Below are positions 16,692-25,814 of a stretch of 64,000 nt of DNA, in pieces (position 1 is the stretch's first letter; each line of letters begins with the position of its first letter). Position numbers and translations under genes: made by a program. The notes beneath the pieces are model-generated. The model worked only from the letters and a program-made list of their open reading frames with translations, was not told the origin of the DNA and ran no database searches. This DNA comes from Cerasicoccus sp. TK19100 (GTDB taxonomy: Bacteria > Verrucomicrobiota > Verrucomicrobiia > Opitutales > Cerasicoccaceae): positions 744,001 through 808,000 of the forward strand of contig NZ_JAPWDU010000003.1 of the NCBI RefSeq assembly GCF_027257155.1, read 5' to 3'.

Positions 16692-16734
16692 CATTTGCGC
16701 AATGCGCAAATCTATCGGTCCAGCCGGAGGCTGG
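16692..16734 (-). repeat. Double-hairpin element, copy 3 (after ABC permease)
   Basis: In permease sense the stop codon is followed at once by ccagcctccggctgg, linker accgatag and hairpin atttgcgca-t-tgcgcaaat. Same two-hairpin architecture as copies 1 and 2 but with different stem bases. Bases 16692-16723 are identical over 32 nt to the reverse complement of 63267-63298. Confidence 0.75.
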
Positions 16735-17577
16735 TTAGCCTTTGCCACCGGTGGTGGCGATGCCTTCGATGAAGTAGCGCTGGCAGAAGAAAAAGAGCAC
16801 CAGCACCGGGAGGACGATGAGCGTGGAGGCGGCCATGAGGTAGTTCCAGCTCGTGCCGCCGCCTTGGGATTGGTAGGACTGTAGGCCGAGGGCGAGGGTC
16901 ATGTCCTGCTGGTCGTTGAGGTAGATCAACGGGCCGAGGAAGTCGTTCCAGGTCGCCATGAATTGGAACAGGGCGACGACGATTAATGCCGGCTTTGCCA
17001 GGGGCAGGATGACGTGCCAGAAGATTTGAAACTCGTTGCAGCCGTCGATGCGGGCGGCTTCGGAGAGGTCTTTGGGCAGTGTCAGGAAAAACTGGCGCAG
17101 CAGAAACACGTTGAACGCGCCGGCGAAAAATGTCGGCACCCACAGTGGCTTGAAGGTGCCCGTCCAGCCGATCACTTTAAAGAGCGTGTAGATCGGCACC
17201 ATGACGACGGGGAAGGGGATCATCATCGTCGCCAGGACAAGGAAAAACACCGTATCGCGGCCGCGCCATTCGATGCGGGAAAAGCCATACGCGGCCACTG
17301 CGCTGCTGAGCACCGTGCCGAGAACGGTCATTACGCAGAGGAAAACGGTGTTGGCCAAGTAGCGCCAGAAGAAGCGCATTTCCTCAATGGCCTCGGGGTA
17401 GTTCTCCCACAGGAACTCATTGGGAATCCAGCGCGGCGGGATCGACATCGTTTCATTGAGCGGCTTGAGCGAGGTCGACACCATCCAGGCAAACGGTGCC
17501 AGAAAGGCAATCGCGCCGAGAATGAGCAGCACGTAAAGGCAGAGGGTTTGCGTCTTTCTGGCGGCGTCGGAAGTCAT
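16735..17577 (-). CDS. Carbohydrate ABC transporter permease, MalG type
   Basis: Inner-membrane permease of 280 residues. The start is set at MTSDAARKTQTLC, which overlaps the stop of the preceding permease gene by ATGA. Six predicted helices and the EAA loop EAARIDGCNEFQIFWHVILP, the ATPase docking site, define the MalG group. Third gene of the operon binding protein - MalF-type - MalG-type. No ATPase gene is nearby, so a shared MsmK/UgpC-type ATPase elsewhere is expected. Confidence 0.93.
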   Translation of the reverse strand: MTSDAARKTQTLCLYVLLILGAIAFLAPFAWMVSTSLKPLNETMSIPPRWIPNEFLWENYPEAIEEMRFFWRYLANTVFLCVMTVLGTVLSSAVAAYGFSRIEWRGRDTVFFLVLATMMIPFPVVMVPIYTLFKVIGWTGTFKPLWVPTFFAGAFNVFLLRQFFLTLPKDLSEAARIDGCNEFQIFWHVILPLAKPALIVVALFQFMATWNDFLGPLIYLNDQQDMTLALGLQSYQSQGGGTSWNYLMAASTLIVLPVLVLFFFCQRYFIEGIATTGGKG

Positions 17578-18491
17578 TTTCCTTCGTAGTGGATGTGGCG
17601 TGCCGAGAGACGGGTTGCCGCCAAGGTGAGCGCGAGGATAATCAAAAACAGCACCAGCGAAATGGCGCACGCGTAGCCCATACTCAGGCTGCGGAAGGTC
17701 TTGTTGAAAATATAAGTCGCCGCAAATAGCATGGACCGGCCGGGTCCCTCGCCGCCCTGCGTCATCACGTAGGGCACGGCGAATACCTGAAACGAGCCGA
17801 TCAGCGACATGATGCCGTTAAAATAAATGACCGGCGAGATGATGGGCAGCGTCACGTGGCGCGTCTTCTGCCAGAAGTTGGCCCCATCGAGGTCGGCGGC
17901 TTCGTAAAGTGAGCGCGGCACATCCTGCAGGCCAGCCAGGAAGATGACGACCATGTTGCCCACGCCCCAGGCCCCGGCGAGGATCAGCCCCAGCTTGGCG
18001 TAGGCGGGGTCGGCCAGCCAGTTAGGTGGCATAAAGCTGGTGCCGAACGCGCCGTTGAGAAAATCCGTCAGCGGGCGCAGGGCGTTGTTGATCAGACCGA
18101 TGCGGCCATTGAGCATCCATTGCCACAGAACGGCCAGGCAGACCATCGGTACGAGCGAGGGCAGGAAGTAAATCGTGCGGAAAATCTTTTTCCCCGGCAG
18201 GTCGAAATTGAGCAGGATCGCCAATAGCAGCGCCATGAACAGGTTGAGCGGAATCGAGATTGCGGCGAAGTAGGCGGTGTTCCAAATGGACTGCCAGAAG
18301 AGCTTGTCGACCGCCATATCGGTGTAATTTTCCACGCCGATATAGACTGGCTTCGAGAGTGTCGAGTAATCGGTAAACGACAGCGCGAACGAGCTGACCA
18401 GCGGGTAGAGCGCCATCAGCACGAAGCCGATAATCCACGGGCTGATAAAGAGCAGGCCGAGGCGGAGGTTACGCTTTTCCGAGCCAGTCAT
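17574..18491 (-). CDS. Carbohydrate ABC transporter permease, MalF type
   Basis: 305 residues, started at MTGSEKRNLRLGLLF, whose ATG overlaps the stop of the binding-protein gene (ATGA). Six hydrophobic helices and the EAA-type loop YEAADLDGANFWQKTRHVTLP are visible. It pairs with the downstream MalG-type permease to form the membrane channel of a sugar importer. Translational coupling across the three genes suggests balanced expression. Confidence 0.93.
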   Translation of the reverse strand: MTGSEKRNLRLGLLFISPWIIGFVLMALYPLVSSFALSFTDYSTLSKPVYIGVENYTDMAVDKLFWQSIWNTAYFAAISIPLNLFMALLLAILLNFDLPGKKIFRTIYFLPSLVPMVCLAVLWQWMLNGRIGLINNALRPLTDFLNGAFGTSFMPPNWLADPAYAKLGLILAGAWGVGNMVVIFLAGLQDVPRSLYEAADLDGANFWQKTRHVTLPIISPVIYFNGIMSLIGSFQVFAVPYVMTQGGEGPGRSMLFAATYIFNKTFRSLSMGYACAISLVLFLIILALTLAATRLSARHIHYEGK

Positions 18492-19864
18492 CGCGCGGCC
18501 TCCTGGTCGAGCTGGTCCCACTCTCGCTGGCGGGAGTCGGCGACTTTGTTCCAGCGGCGCTGCATGCGGTCTAAGAGTTTTTGCTGGCGCGCCTGCACTT
18601 CGGCGAGCGCGTCCTCAGCGGTGGCGTCGGCGCGGCTGACGGCATCATTGGCGTTAACCATGTCGGCCTGATACTCGTGCATGGTCGTCAGCGGCGGGCG
18701 GCTGGTCGCCTTGGGGTGAGCGGCGAGGTCACGGTAAATTTTAATGAACTCATTGGGGTGCTCGGCGTAGAAGGTGTCGCTGACTTCCGACAGTGGCGAG
18801 AACTTGCGCTGCAGCAGGCAAAGGCGCTCGATGACCTCCGGGCGCTGCACCCAGGCCATGAATTCGAAGGCTTCGTTGGGGTGCTTGGCCCCGCGCGGTA
18901 TGACAAGCAGATTCGTTTCGACCAGGTTCACGCCGTAGTCGGCGGGGTCCTCCGTGGGGAAGGGCGCAACGCCCCATTCGAAGTCTTCCGGGGCAAAGTT
19001 ATTGATGAAATTATACATCCACGGCCCTTGGATTTGCATGGCGATCCGGCCTTGAAAAAAGGGGTTCTGCGGTGAGGCGAAGTTGCCACTCATGTCTTTA
19101 AAGGCGAGGATCTGACTCCGACCAAATCGCTCCGGGTAGGAGCGCATCCACTCCAGTGCGCGGACGTTGCCCGGGTGGTCGGCGGTGATCTGCTCACCGT
19201 CCCAATACTGTCCGCCAAACCAGTAGCACCACGAGTCTTGCCACCAGCCGGGGTCGGTCGGTAAGTGCCCGAGCACGGCGATTTCGCCGCGGTCGTTAAA
19301 GCGGGTCAGTTGCTCGTTAAACGCTTCCAGTTCGGCGATGGTTTTCGGCGGAACGTCGGGGTCTAGCCCGGCTTCGCGGAAGAGCGTCTTGTTCCAATGT
19401 AGTGCGGTGTTGCCCGGCGTGGTTGGCAGGCCCCAGAGGCGACCGTGCAGGGTGAGTAGCTCCCAAACGGCGGGCAGGTAGTCGGACTCTTCGATGCCGT
19501 ATAGCGCCGCATGGCCATTAAGCGGGGTCAGTGCGCCGTTCTCGGCAAATACGGGCACATCGGCCGAGCGAATCCCCGCTAAATCTGGCGGATTGCCCCC
19601 GGCGGTCGCGAGCAGGAGTTTGCGCTCCATTTGGCTGACCGACAGGAAGTTCACGTAAATGCGGTCCTGCGAAGCATTGAAATCATCGACGATGGCCTGC
19701 ATCGCGTCTCGCTCAAAGCCGCTCCAGACTTCCCAGTAGTCGATGACCACGCGGCCATCTTGCCGGGCTTCGTCCGCGCATCCGCCCAGCACGCACGCCG
19801 CCACGAATAAGACGGCGGCAATTAGGCGTTGGGGCAAGCTGGTGGGGGAGAAGCGCCCGGTCAT
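18488..19864 (-). CDS. Extracellular sugar-binding lipoprotein of ABC transporter
   Basis: 458 residues with lipobox VLGGC (Cys29). Family 1-type solute-binding fold: VVIDYWEVWSGFERDAMQAI, NPPDLAGIRSADVPVFAENG, LWGLPTTPGNTALHWNKTLF and the tryptophan-rich segment PGWWQDSWCYWFGGQYWDG typical of oligosaccharide binding. An unusual Ala/Arg/Gln-rich helical tail (about 405-458) follows the normal C-terminus. First gene of the transporter operon; a catabolic operon lies just upstream on the same strand. Confidence 0.92.
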   Translation of the reverse strand: MTGRFSPTSLPQRLIAAVLFVAACVLGGCADEARQDGRVVIDYWEVWSGFERDAMQAIVDDFNASQDRIYVNFLSVSQMERKLLLATAGGNPPDLAGIRSADVPVFAENGALTPLNGHAALYGIEESDYLPAVWELLTLHGRLWGLPTTPGNTALHWNKTLFREAGLDPDVPPKTIAELEAFNEQLTRFNDRGEIAVLGHLPTDPGWWQDSWCYWFGGQYWDGEQITADHPGNVRALEWMRSYPERFGRSQILAFKDMSGNFASPQNPFFQGRIAMQIQGPWMYNFINNFAPEDFEWGVAPFPTEDPADYGVNLVETNLLVIPRGAKHPNEAFEFMAWVQRPEVIERLCLLQRKFSPLSEVSDTFYAEHPNEFIKIYRDLAAHPKATSRPPLTTMHEYQADMVNANDAVSRADATAEDALAEVQARQQKLLDRMQRRWNKVADSRQREWDQLDQEAAR

Positions 19865-19934
19865 GCCGCAAGATTCAAATAGGGCACTCTGCGAAACGCA
19901 AGCGAGGTTTACGACGATGTGAGGTGCGTTCAGA

Positions 19935-19962
19935 GAACGCGAAGCTTTGACTTCGCATATTT
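19935..19962. repeat. REP half-site related to the 1.6-kb REPIN
   Basis: gaacgcgaagctttgacttcgc, then atat, aligns with gaacgcgaacctctgtgttcgc at 1598-1619. The stem bases differ by a compensatory C-G to G-C change. Confidence 0.55.
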
Positions 19963-19997
19963 ATCCATCTCAAGAAAATGCAATCCGCCTTAAGAAA

Positions 19998-20216
19998 GGT
20001 AGCGCAGGCGCGTCTCGCGCCACACCCCAGTGGAGTAAGACAAGTGGTCAAGTAGGGCCCGCGCTTGCGCAAAGACGTAACCGCTCAAGCTCGCAGGGTC
20101 TACTACGTATTGCGGCGTTGCGCAAGCGCGAGCCTTACTTGGCAGCGGCTTTAGCCATAAGCATGGGGTGCGGCGCGAGACGCGCCTGCGCTACCATGGA
20201 GACGCTCCGCGCTACC
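19998..20216. repeat. Nested REPIN-like repeat, copy B
   Basis: Outer arms 19998-20029 (ggtagcgcaggcgcgtctcg...) and 20164-20195 are near-perfect inverted repeats. Inner arms 20051-20072 and 20118-20140 (gcgcttgcgcaa type) lie inside them. A trailing half-site ggagacgctccgcgctacc (20198-20216) follows. Same order of parts as copy A at 7.3 kb. It fills the gap between the catabolic operon and the ABC transporter operon. Confidence 0.78.
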
Positions 20217-20243
20217 TGAAAAATGCTGCACTGGCCCGGGGCT

Positions 20244-21020
20244 CTACACTTTCGCCACCAACTGGTCGTTGCACCAGTCGTAGGTGCGCTGGATGCGGTC
20301 CCAGGTGGCCTCGCCCTCTTTGCAGAATTCGACGGCGATGCTGTGGCCGTAGCCGGTGGTGGCGAGGTGCTGGAGCAGGGTGGCATAGTCGACGCCGCAG
20401 TTGTGCAGATCGCCGTCGGGGCGGTTGCCGATGTGTGGGTTTAGGTGAACTTGCCGGACGTCGGCTTTGAGCACTTCGTAGTCACCGACGAGATCGCCAT
20501 TGTCAAAGGCCTGGTAGATGAACTTCAGGTTTTCCGCGCCAACGAGCCGCTTGAGCTTGAGGCAGGACAAAGGGTTGTCCGCCAATGTCTTTTCGTGCGT
20601 TTCGACGGCAAAGGTGAGGTCGGGTGCCCACTCGGTGATGTCCTGCAGCGAGCGAACGGCGGTGATCCACTGCTCTTCGGTGGCGACATTGCTGCCGATA
20701 CCGGTTGGGCCGGCGTCGGTGAATGTGCGGATCATGCGCGCGCCGAGGTGGCGGGCAATGTAGATGCTGCGGCGGGCGATGTCCATGGATTCGCGCCAGA
20801 GCTTTTCATCCTGCGTGAACCAGAAATATGGCGCGACACCGGAAATCGTCAGGCCGTGGTCTTCAGCGCAGTGGCGAATGGCGTCCAGCTCGGCGTCGGT
20901 CTTGCCCTCGACTTGCTTGTAGATGATCTCAATTTCGTCGAAGCCGACTTTTGCCGCGTGAGGGATGACTTCGCGAACGTCGGTATTGCGGTAGGCGATG
21001 GTGCACAGGCCGAGTTTCAT
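20244..21020 (-). CDS. Sugar phosphate isomerase/epimerase-like TIM barrel protein
   Basis: 258 residues, started at MKLGLCTIAYRNTDVREVIPHA (frame open to 21077). AP-endonuclease-2/xylose isomerase-like fold: FDEIEIIYKQVEGK, IRHCAEDHGLTISG, TFAVETHEKTLADNP with a probable metal-binding Glu and His, and QVHLNPHIG. Such enzymes isomerise or epimerise sugars or inositol-type intermediates. Third gene of an operon with a serine hydrolase and an NAD-dependent epimerase/dehydratase and upstream of a sugar transporter, so sugar catabolism is likely. Confidence 0.85.
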   Translation of the reverse strand: MKLGLCTIAYRNTDVREVIPHAAKVGFDEIEIIYKQVEGKTDAELDAIRHCAEDHGLTISGVAPYFWFTQDEKLWRESMDIARRSIYIARHLGARMIRTFTDAGPTGIGSNVATEEQWITAVRSLQDITEWAPDLTFAVETHEKTLADNPLSCLKLKRLVGAENLKFIYQAFDNGDLVGDYEVLKADVRQVHLNPHIGNRPDGDLHNCGVDYATLLQHLATTGYGHSIAVEFCKEGEATWDRIQRTYDWCNDQLVAKV

Positions 21021-21045
21021 GGATGGGGGATAGTTTGGGTTTGGG

Positions 21046-21789
21046 TTAAGCGCCGGCGGGCAGGGGAAGTCGGTCAAAGTCGTAGCGGGGTGTCCAGCGA
21101 AGGCGGTCGATGGTGTGCTGGCTGCCCCACATTTTCTGTGCTTCGCGGGTGCTCATAACGGGGAAAACGTCGAGTGAAGTATCGGTCCGCTCCAGGGCGA
21201 GGCGGGCGACTTCACCAACGTCGCGACGATCACAATCGAGCGGGGCACGCTCGGAAATGTCACGCCCATACTTATCCTGCATCGCCTCGGCGTCAACGAT
21301 ATAGCCCAGGCGCAGGATGGAAACGGTCATGCCGAACTCCTCTGCGTATTGGCGGCCCAGGGTTTCCTGGCAGGCCTTGGTCGCACCGTAGAGTGAGCGC
21401 GCACTCAGCGGCACGGTCTTTACCCACTGGCGGTAATCGGCAGGTGGCTTCATGCCGGTAGTGGATATGATGACAATTTTTCTTATGCCGAGCTCGGCTG
21501 CGGCGTGGAGGACGTTAGCCGTGCCGGTGACGTTGATCTGAAAGCACACCTGCGGTGTCTCGTAGGCATCGGGCTTGCGCGGTGCCATGTGGTTGATGAT
21601 GACGGCGTCGACTCCGGTCAGCGCGCGGCGGACGTCGTCCAGGTCGGTCACATCGCCCTTGAGGCATTCGTGTGGGGGTAAGTCCAGGTCAAACACGTCC
21701 ATCAGGCGCAGTTCATGTCCTGCGGCCACGATGGGCTCGATCATGCCACGGCTGAGAAAGCCGCCGCCGCCAGTGATTAGAATTTTCAT
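21046..21789 (-). CDS. NAD(P)-dependent epimerase/dehydratase (extended SDR)
   Basis: 247 residues from MKILITGGGGFLSRGM; this ATG overlaps the upstream stop (ATGA), which favours it over the GTG two codons earlier. The Rossmann glycine motif GGGGFLSRG and the catalytic YGATK (Tyr-x3-Lys) are present; the Ser of the triad is probably in VIISTTGMK. Shorter than typical sugar epimerases (about 310), like uronate-dehydrogenase-sized members. Middle gene of the three-gene operon. Confidence 0.86.
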   Translation of the reverse strand: MKILITGGGGFLSRGMIEPIVAAGHELRLMDVFDLDLPPHECLKGDVTDLDDVRRALTGVDAVIINHMAPRKPDAYETPQVCFQINVTGTANVLHAAAELGIRKIVIISTTGMKPPADYRQWVKTVPLSARSLYGATKACQETLGRQYAEEFGMTVSILRLGYIVDAEAMQDKYGRDISERAPLDCDRRDVGEVARLALERTDTSLDVFPVMSTREAQKMWGSQHTIDRLRWTPRYDFDRLPLPAGA

Positions 21790-22793
21790 AAGCACTCCTT
21801 CAGGCGCGCGATGACCTGGTCATAGTGGTTCATGTTGATGACGCCGTCGTCACCCATGCGGACGATAATCGCGTCGCACTCGGGGATAATCAGGCAGATT
21901 TGGTTGCGGTTGCCCTGGGCGGCAATGACCTGGCCGGAGCCGGAGGGCCACAGTCGCTGGCCATTTAGCTTGATGCCGTTAACCCAGAAATGCAGGCCGT
22001 AGGTGCCGGGCAGCCAGTCGCGATACCAGCCATCGAGCGCGTCCCATGGCGGGGCGGCTGAAAGCTTTTGCGAGGTCTGCGCCTCGGTTAGCCACTCTCG
22101 GCTGATGAGTTGTTCGCCGTTCCATTCTCCTCCTTGCAGCATCAGGCGGCCAAACAGCAGGAGATTGCGCGGGTTCAAGTGAACTCCCGCCCCGAAACCA
22201 CCGCTGCCGCCGTTGTTTTTGCCGTCGGGCGTGTCGATTTCGCCCCAGCGAAAATAGTCGTAGTCGAAGCCGATTTTTTCCCCGATTTCTCGGCGAAAGA
22301 GCGCGCCCATGGGCTCACCGGCAGCTCGGCGGACAGCCAGCGCCAGCCACTCGGACTCGGGCGAGTAATGCAGGCAACGCCCGGGGGCGAAGCGTGGTTC
22401 GCGCACGTCAAAGGGATTCAGCGGCACGCTGGGGTCGGCTTCGTTGGCCTTGGTCTGCACGCCGGAGGTAAAGGTGAGCAAATGCCGGAGCGTGACGCCC
22501 GCGTAGTGCTGCTTCAGCTCAGGCAGCCACTCGGTGGCCGGGGCGTCGATGTCGAGCCTGCCCGCGTCGACCATCAGGCCCACGCAAGTAGCGGTAAAAG
22601 ACTTCGTGGCGGACCAGGCGTTGTAAATACGGTCGGTGATCGGGCCTTCCCAGCGGACTTCGCCCGCCTGCCAGAGTAGGGAGGATTCGGCACCGTCATG
22701 CAGCGAAATATCGGCCAGCACGTCCATCACGGACTGGGCATCGGCTTCGCTGATCGCGGGGGCGCTTGTGGAGCTAATTTCTGAAAGTGACAT
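21786..22793 (-). CDS. Serine hydrolase, beta-lactamase/class C family
   Basis: 335 residues. The SxxK nucleophile motif is SATK (Ser61, Lys64) and the second motif is YSPES, in place of the usual YxN. No signal peptide, so it is probably a cytoplasmic esterase-type member, not a penicillin-binding protein. It heads an ATGA-coupled operon with the epimerase, and a role in deacylating a substrate for the sugar pathway is a guess from context. Confidence 0.82.
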   Translation of the reverse strand: MSLSEISSTSAPAISEADAQSVMDVLADISLHDGAESSLLWQAGEVRWEGPITDRIYNAWSATKSFTATCVGLMVDAGRLDIDAPATEWLPELKQHYAGVTLRHLLTFTSGVQTKANEADPSVPLNPFDVREPRFAPGRCLHYSPESEWLALAVRRAAGEPMGALFRREIGEKIGFDYDYFRWGEIDTPDGKNNGGSGGFGAGVHLNPRNLLLFGRLMLQGGEWNGEQLISREWLTEAQTSQKLSAAPPWDALDGWYRDWLPGTYGLHFWVNGIKLNGQRLWPSGSGQVIAAQGNRNQICLIIPECDAIIVRMGDDGVINMNHYDQVIARLKECL

Positions 22794-22935
22794 GGTTTGG
22801 GTTTTCCTTATCGGGGTCTAACAGAATTGGCTTACGAGTATGGTTGGTCAAGGCCAATATCACGCGTTAGGTCACACCTTCGATTAAAAACTGCTGAGAA
22901 CGGCATTGACTACGGATATCTTAGTCAAAAAGTGA

Positions 22936-23637
22936 TTGCCGATGTTATTGGCCACGTTTCGCACCGTAGTTCTTCTTATCCTGGCTTTGTCGTGGAGCAG
23001 TTTACTGGACGCGCGTACCTGGACGCATCAGGACGGGCGGACATTTGAGGGGGACCTTATACGCGTTGATGACGACTCGGTGGTGATCGAACGCCTTTCC
23101 GATGGGGAGATTTTCCACGTTCGCGTAGCCGTTTTATCGACTAAGGATCAGAACTTCATTCGTATGCAGGAGGAGGGTATGTCTGAGGCGACAGCCAAAT
23201 CGTTGCTCATTCGAACAGTCGCGATTTGGGTAGGATTTAGCTGGCTAGGCCTCATCGTAATCTTCCAAATTGGCCGTGGTTTTCATTTTCCCAATTGGGG
23301 AATTCTAAAATTCATCGCTTGGCTGTTCGTCAGTGAATTCATCAACTTTGTCCTGATTGGGTTGGTCTATCTGGCGGTTATTTACCAGAAAAAGGGTTAC
23401 GAGTGGAACGCGTACAATACCGGTGTCTTTATCGGTGAATCGATTTTGCATCCGGCAACGTATCTCCTCGGGATATTTCTCTTGTTGATCGCCGGCTGGC
23501 CCAATAGCTGGTTTATCGGGACTACCTATTGGAGGGCCGTATTGTTCCTGGTCTGTAATTGGGTGATCATGTGGTTGACCTACCTGCTTTCCACCACCAC
23601 GATCCTCTATACCATGCGGGCAATGCTGGATTTCTAA
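22936..23637 (+). CDS. SHD1-domain membrane protein
   Basis: 233 residues. After a signal/anchor helix (LLATFRTVVLLILALSWSS) comes a compact SHD1-like domain (RTWTHQDGRTFEGDLIRV ... VAVLSTKDQNFIR), common in Planctomycetes and Verrucomicrobia exported proteins. Four or five transmembrane helices follow (about 90-230). Function unknown. Divergent from the serine hydrolase operon. Confidence 0.75.
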   Translation: MPMLLATFRTVVLLILALSWSSLLDARTWTHQDGRTFEGDLIRVDDDSVVIERLSDGEIFHVRVAVLSTKDQNFIRMQEEGMSEATAKSLLIRTVAIWVGFSWLGLIVIFQIGRGFHFPNWGILKFIAWLFVSEFINFVLIGLVYLAVIYQKKGYEWNAYNTGVFIGESILHPATYLLGIFLLLIAGWPNSWFIGTTYWRAVLFLVCNWVIMWLTYLLSTTTILYTMRAMLDF

Positions 23638-23719
23638 ACGTGACTTTTTCGTAACTTACACGTGTGGGATAAGTTTTGCTTCCCATTGCTGGGGAAAACG
23701 GTAAAGCTCTTTCCTCACC

Positions 23720-25717
23720 ATGTCACTGAACACAGAAGCTCTCGCCCGCGCCGCTACCGAAGCGCGCGGCCTTTCCATGGACGCTGTCGCTGCCGCGAAT
23801 TCCGGCCACCTCGGCCTGCCGCTCGGCGCGACCGAACTGGGTGCCGTGCTTTACGGCTCGGCCCTGCAAATCAACCCGAAGGAACCGAAGTGGATTAACC
23901 GCGACCGCTTTATCCTCTCGGCCGGTCACGGTTCGATGTTCCTTTACTCCTGGCTGCACCTGTCGGGTTACGCCGTTTCCAAGGACGACGTCGCGAATTT
24001 CCGCCAGCTGCACAGCATCACCCCCGGTCACCCGGAGTTTGGCGAAACTGACGGCGTCGAGTGCACCACCGGCCCGCTCGGCCAGGGTGTCGGCAACGCA
24101 GTGGGCTACGCAGTATCGGCCAAGATGCTCGAAGCGAACTTTAACACGCCTACGAACCCGATCCTCGACTACCATGTGGTCTGCCTCGCGGGCGACGGCT
24201 GCCTCCAAGAAGGTGTCTCCTGCGAAGCCAGCGCTTATGCCGGCCGCTTTGGGCTCGATAACCTGATTCTTTTCTACGACAGCAACGACGTCACCCTCGA
24301 CGCCATGGCTGACAAGACCCAGAACGAGGACACCGCCATGCGCTACGAGTCCTACGGCTGGGACGTCACCACGCTGACCGATGGCAACGACCTCGCTGCT
24401 ATCTCCGCCGCCTACGAAAAGGCCAAGGCGGACAACAACGGCAAGCCGAAGCTGATCATCCTGAAGACCGAAATCGGTCGCGGTATCCCGGAAGTTGCGG
24501 GCACGCAGAAAGCCCACGGCGAAGCCGGCGTGAAGTTTATCGACGAAGCCCGCAAGGCACTTGGCCTGCCCGAGGAGAAGTTCTTCGTTTCCGAAGAAAC
24601 CAAAGCATATTTTGCTGAGCTGACCAAGCAACGCGAAGCCGCCTACACCGAATGGCAGGAAAAGTTCAAGGCTTGGTCCACCAGCAATCCCGAGCAAGCC
24701 GCTCTCCTTGAGAAGGGCATCAACCACGAGCACCTGACCGTCGACGAGCTGCTCGCAAAGATCCCGGCCCTCGACGATTCCAAGGCTGCGGCCACCCGCG
24801 CTACTGGCGGCAAGATTCTCAACGAAATCGCCAAGCACAGCCCGCTCGTTATCTCCGGTTCCGCGGACCTCCATGGCTCGACCAAGAACTACATCGATGG
24901 CGTAGGTGACTTTGACACTGACAATTTTGCCGGCCGCAACTTCCACTTCGGTATCCGCGAGCACGGCATGGGCGCGATCATGAACGGCATCGCATACGAC
25001 GGCATCTTCAAGGTCTCCGGTGCGACGTTCTTCACCTTCTCCGACTATATGCGCCCGAGCGTTCGTCTCGCCGCGCTGGCCAAGCTGCCCGTCGTCTACA
25101 TCTGGACGCACGACAGCGTGGGCGTTGGCGAAGACGGCCCGACCCACGAGCCCGTGGAAACGCTCACCGCAGTCCGCGCCATCCCGAACCTCGACGTGCT
25201 TCGCCCCGCCGATGGTGAGGAAACCGCCGCTGCCTGGGCGCATGCTATTGAGCGTGCCGACGGTCCGACCGCGTTGATCCTTTCGCGCCAGAATCTGCCC
25301 TTCATGAGTGATATCTCCGTCGACGAGCGCCGCCAAGGCACGCTCAAGGGTGCCTACATCGCCAAGAAGGAAACCGGCGAGCTCGACACGATTCTCATCG
25401 GCACCGGCTCTGAAGTGCAGCACTGCATGGCGGCCGCCAAGGAGCTCGGCGACGGCGTCCGCGTCGTCTCCATGCCATCCATGGAGCTGTTCGACGCCCA
25501 AAGTGACGAGTATAAGGAATCGGTCCTGCCGTCCTCCTGCCAGAAGCGCGTATCGATCGAAGCCGGCATCACGATGGCCTGGCACAAATACGTCTGCTCC
25601 AGCAAGGGCAAGATCCTCGGCATCGACCGCTTCGGCATCTCCGCCCCGGGTGACACCGTGATGAAAGAACTCGGCATGACCCCCGAGGACGTCATCGCCG
25701 CAGCGAAGTCCTTATAA
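23720..25717 (+). CDS. tkt: Transketolase
   Basis: 665 residues, the normal length. Thiamine-diphosphate enzyme of the pentose phosphate pathway that moves two-carbon units between sugar phosphates. Visible: [20 protein letters not shown] at the N-terminus, [16 protein letters not shown], the ThDP/Mg motif [13 protein letters not shown]...DSNDVTLD, the pyrimidine domain [15 protein letters not shown] and [17 protein letters not shown], and the C-terminal domain with SRQNLP. Monocistronic, ending at a good terminator. Confidence 0.97.
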   Translation: MSLNTEALARAATEARGLSMDAVAAANSGHLGLPLGATELGAVLYGSALQINPKEPKWINRDRFILSAGHGSMFLYSWLHLSGYAVSKDDVANFRQLHSITPGHPEFGETDGVECTTGPLGQGVGNAVGYAVSAKMLEANFNTPTNPILDYHVVCLAGDGCLQEGVSCEASAYAGRFGLDNLILFYDSNDVTLDAMADKTQNEDTAMRYESYGWDVTTLTDGNDLAAISAAYEKAKADNNGKPKLIILKTEIGRGIPEVAGTQKAHGEAGVKFIDEARKALGLPEEKFFVSEETKAYFAELTKQREAAYTEWQEKFKAWSTSNPEQAALLEKGINHEHLTVDELLAKIPALDDSKAAATRATGGKILNEIAKHSPLVISGSADLHGSTKNYIDGVGDFDTDNFAGRNFHFGIREHGMGAIMNGIAYDGIFKVSGATFFTFSDYMRPSVRLAALAKLPVVYIWTHDSVGVGEDGPTHEPVETLTAVRAIPNLDVLRPADGEETAAAWAHAIERADGPTALILSRQNLPFMSDISVDERRQGTLKGAYIAKKETGELDTILIGTGSEVQHCMAAAKELGDGVRVVSMPSMELFDAQSDEYKESVLPSSCQKRVSIEAGITMAWHKYVCSSKGKILGIDRFGISAPGDTVMKELGMTPEDVIAAAKSL

Positions 25718-25725
25718 GCTCTGTC

Positions 25726-25746
25726 CCGGCCTGAGCCTGTCGAAGC
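25726..25746. repeat. GGCTTCGACAGGCTCAG-type short repeat
   Basis: ggcctgagcctgtcgaagcc, a motif that also occurs at 63248-63267 as ggctgagcatgtcgaagcc and is familiar as a dispersed repeat in many bacterial genomes. Lies just before the tkt terminator. Confidence 0.5.
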
Positions 25747-25750
25747 CCGA

Positions 25751-25765
25751 GCAAAGTAACTTTGC
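25751..25765. repeat. Short palindrome gcaaagtaactttgc
   Basis: Perfect 7-bp arms. Variants recur at 28853-28869, 32725-32745, 48671-48690 and 52141-52175, some inside genes. Confidence 0.5.
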
Positions 25766-25770
25766 AACAC

Positions 25771-25803
25771 AAAGCCCCGTCAGTTCGCTGGCGGGGCTTT
25801 TGC
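25771..25803 (+). terminator. Rho-independent terminator of tkt
   Basis: Stem aaagccccgtcag/ctggcggggcttt with loop ttcg and trailing T; it also serves the convergent HEPN gene. Confidence 0.85.
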
Positions 25804-25814
25804 TTCTGAGTTTC

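Noticed and set aside
23723-25585. Minus-strand 620-codon frame opposite transketolase
   Set aside because: Antisense shadow; composition follows the tkt codons and no domain is recognisable.
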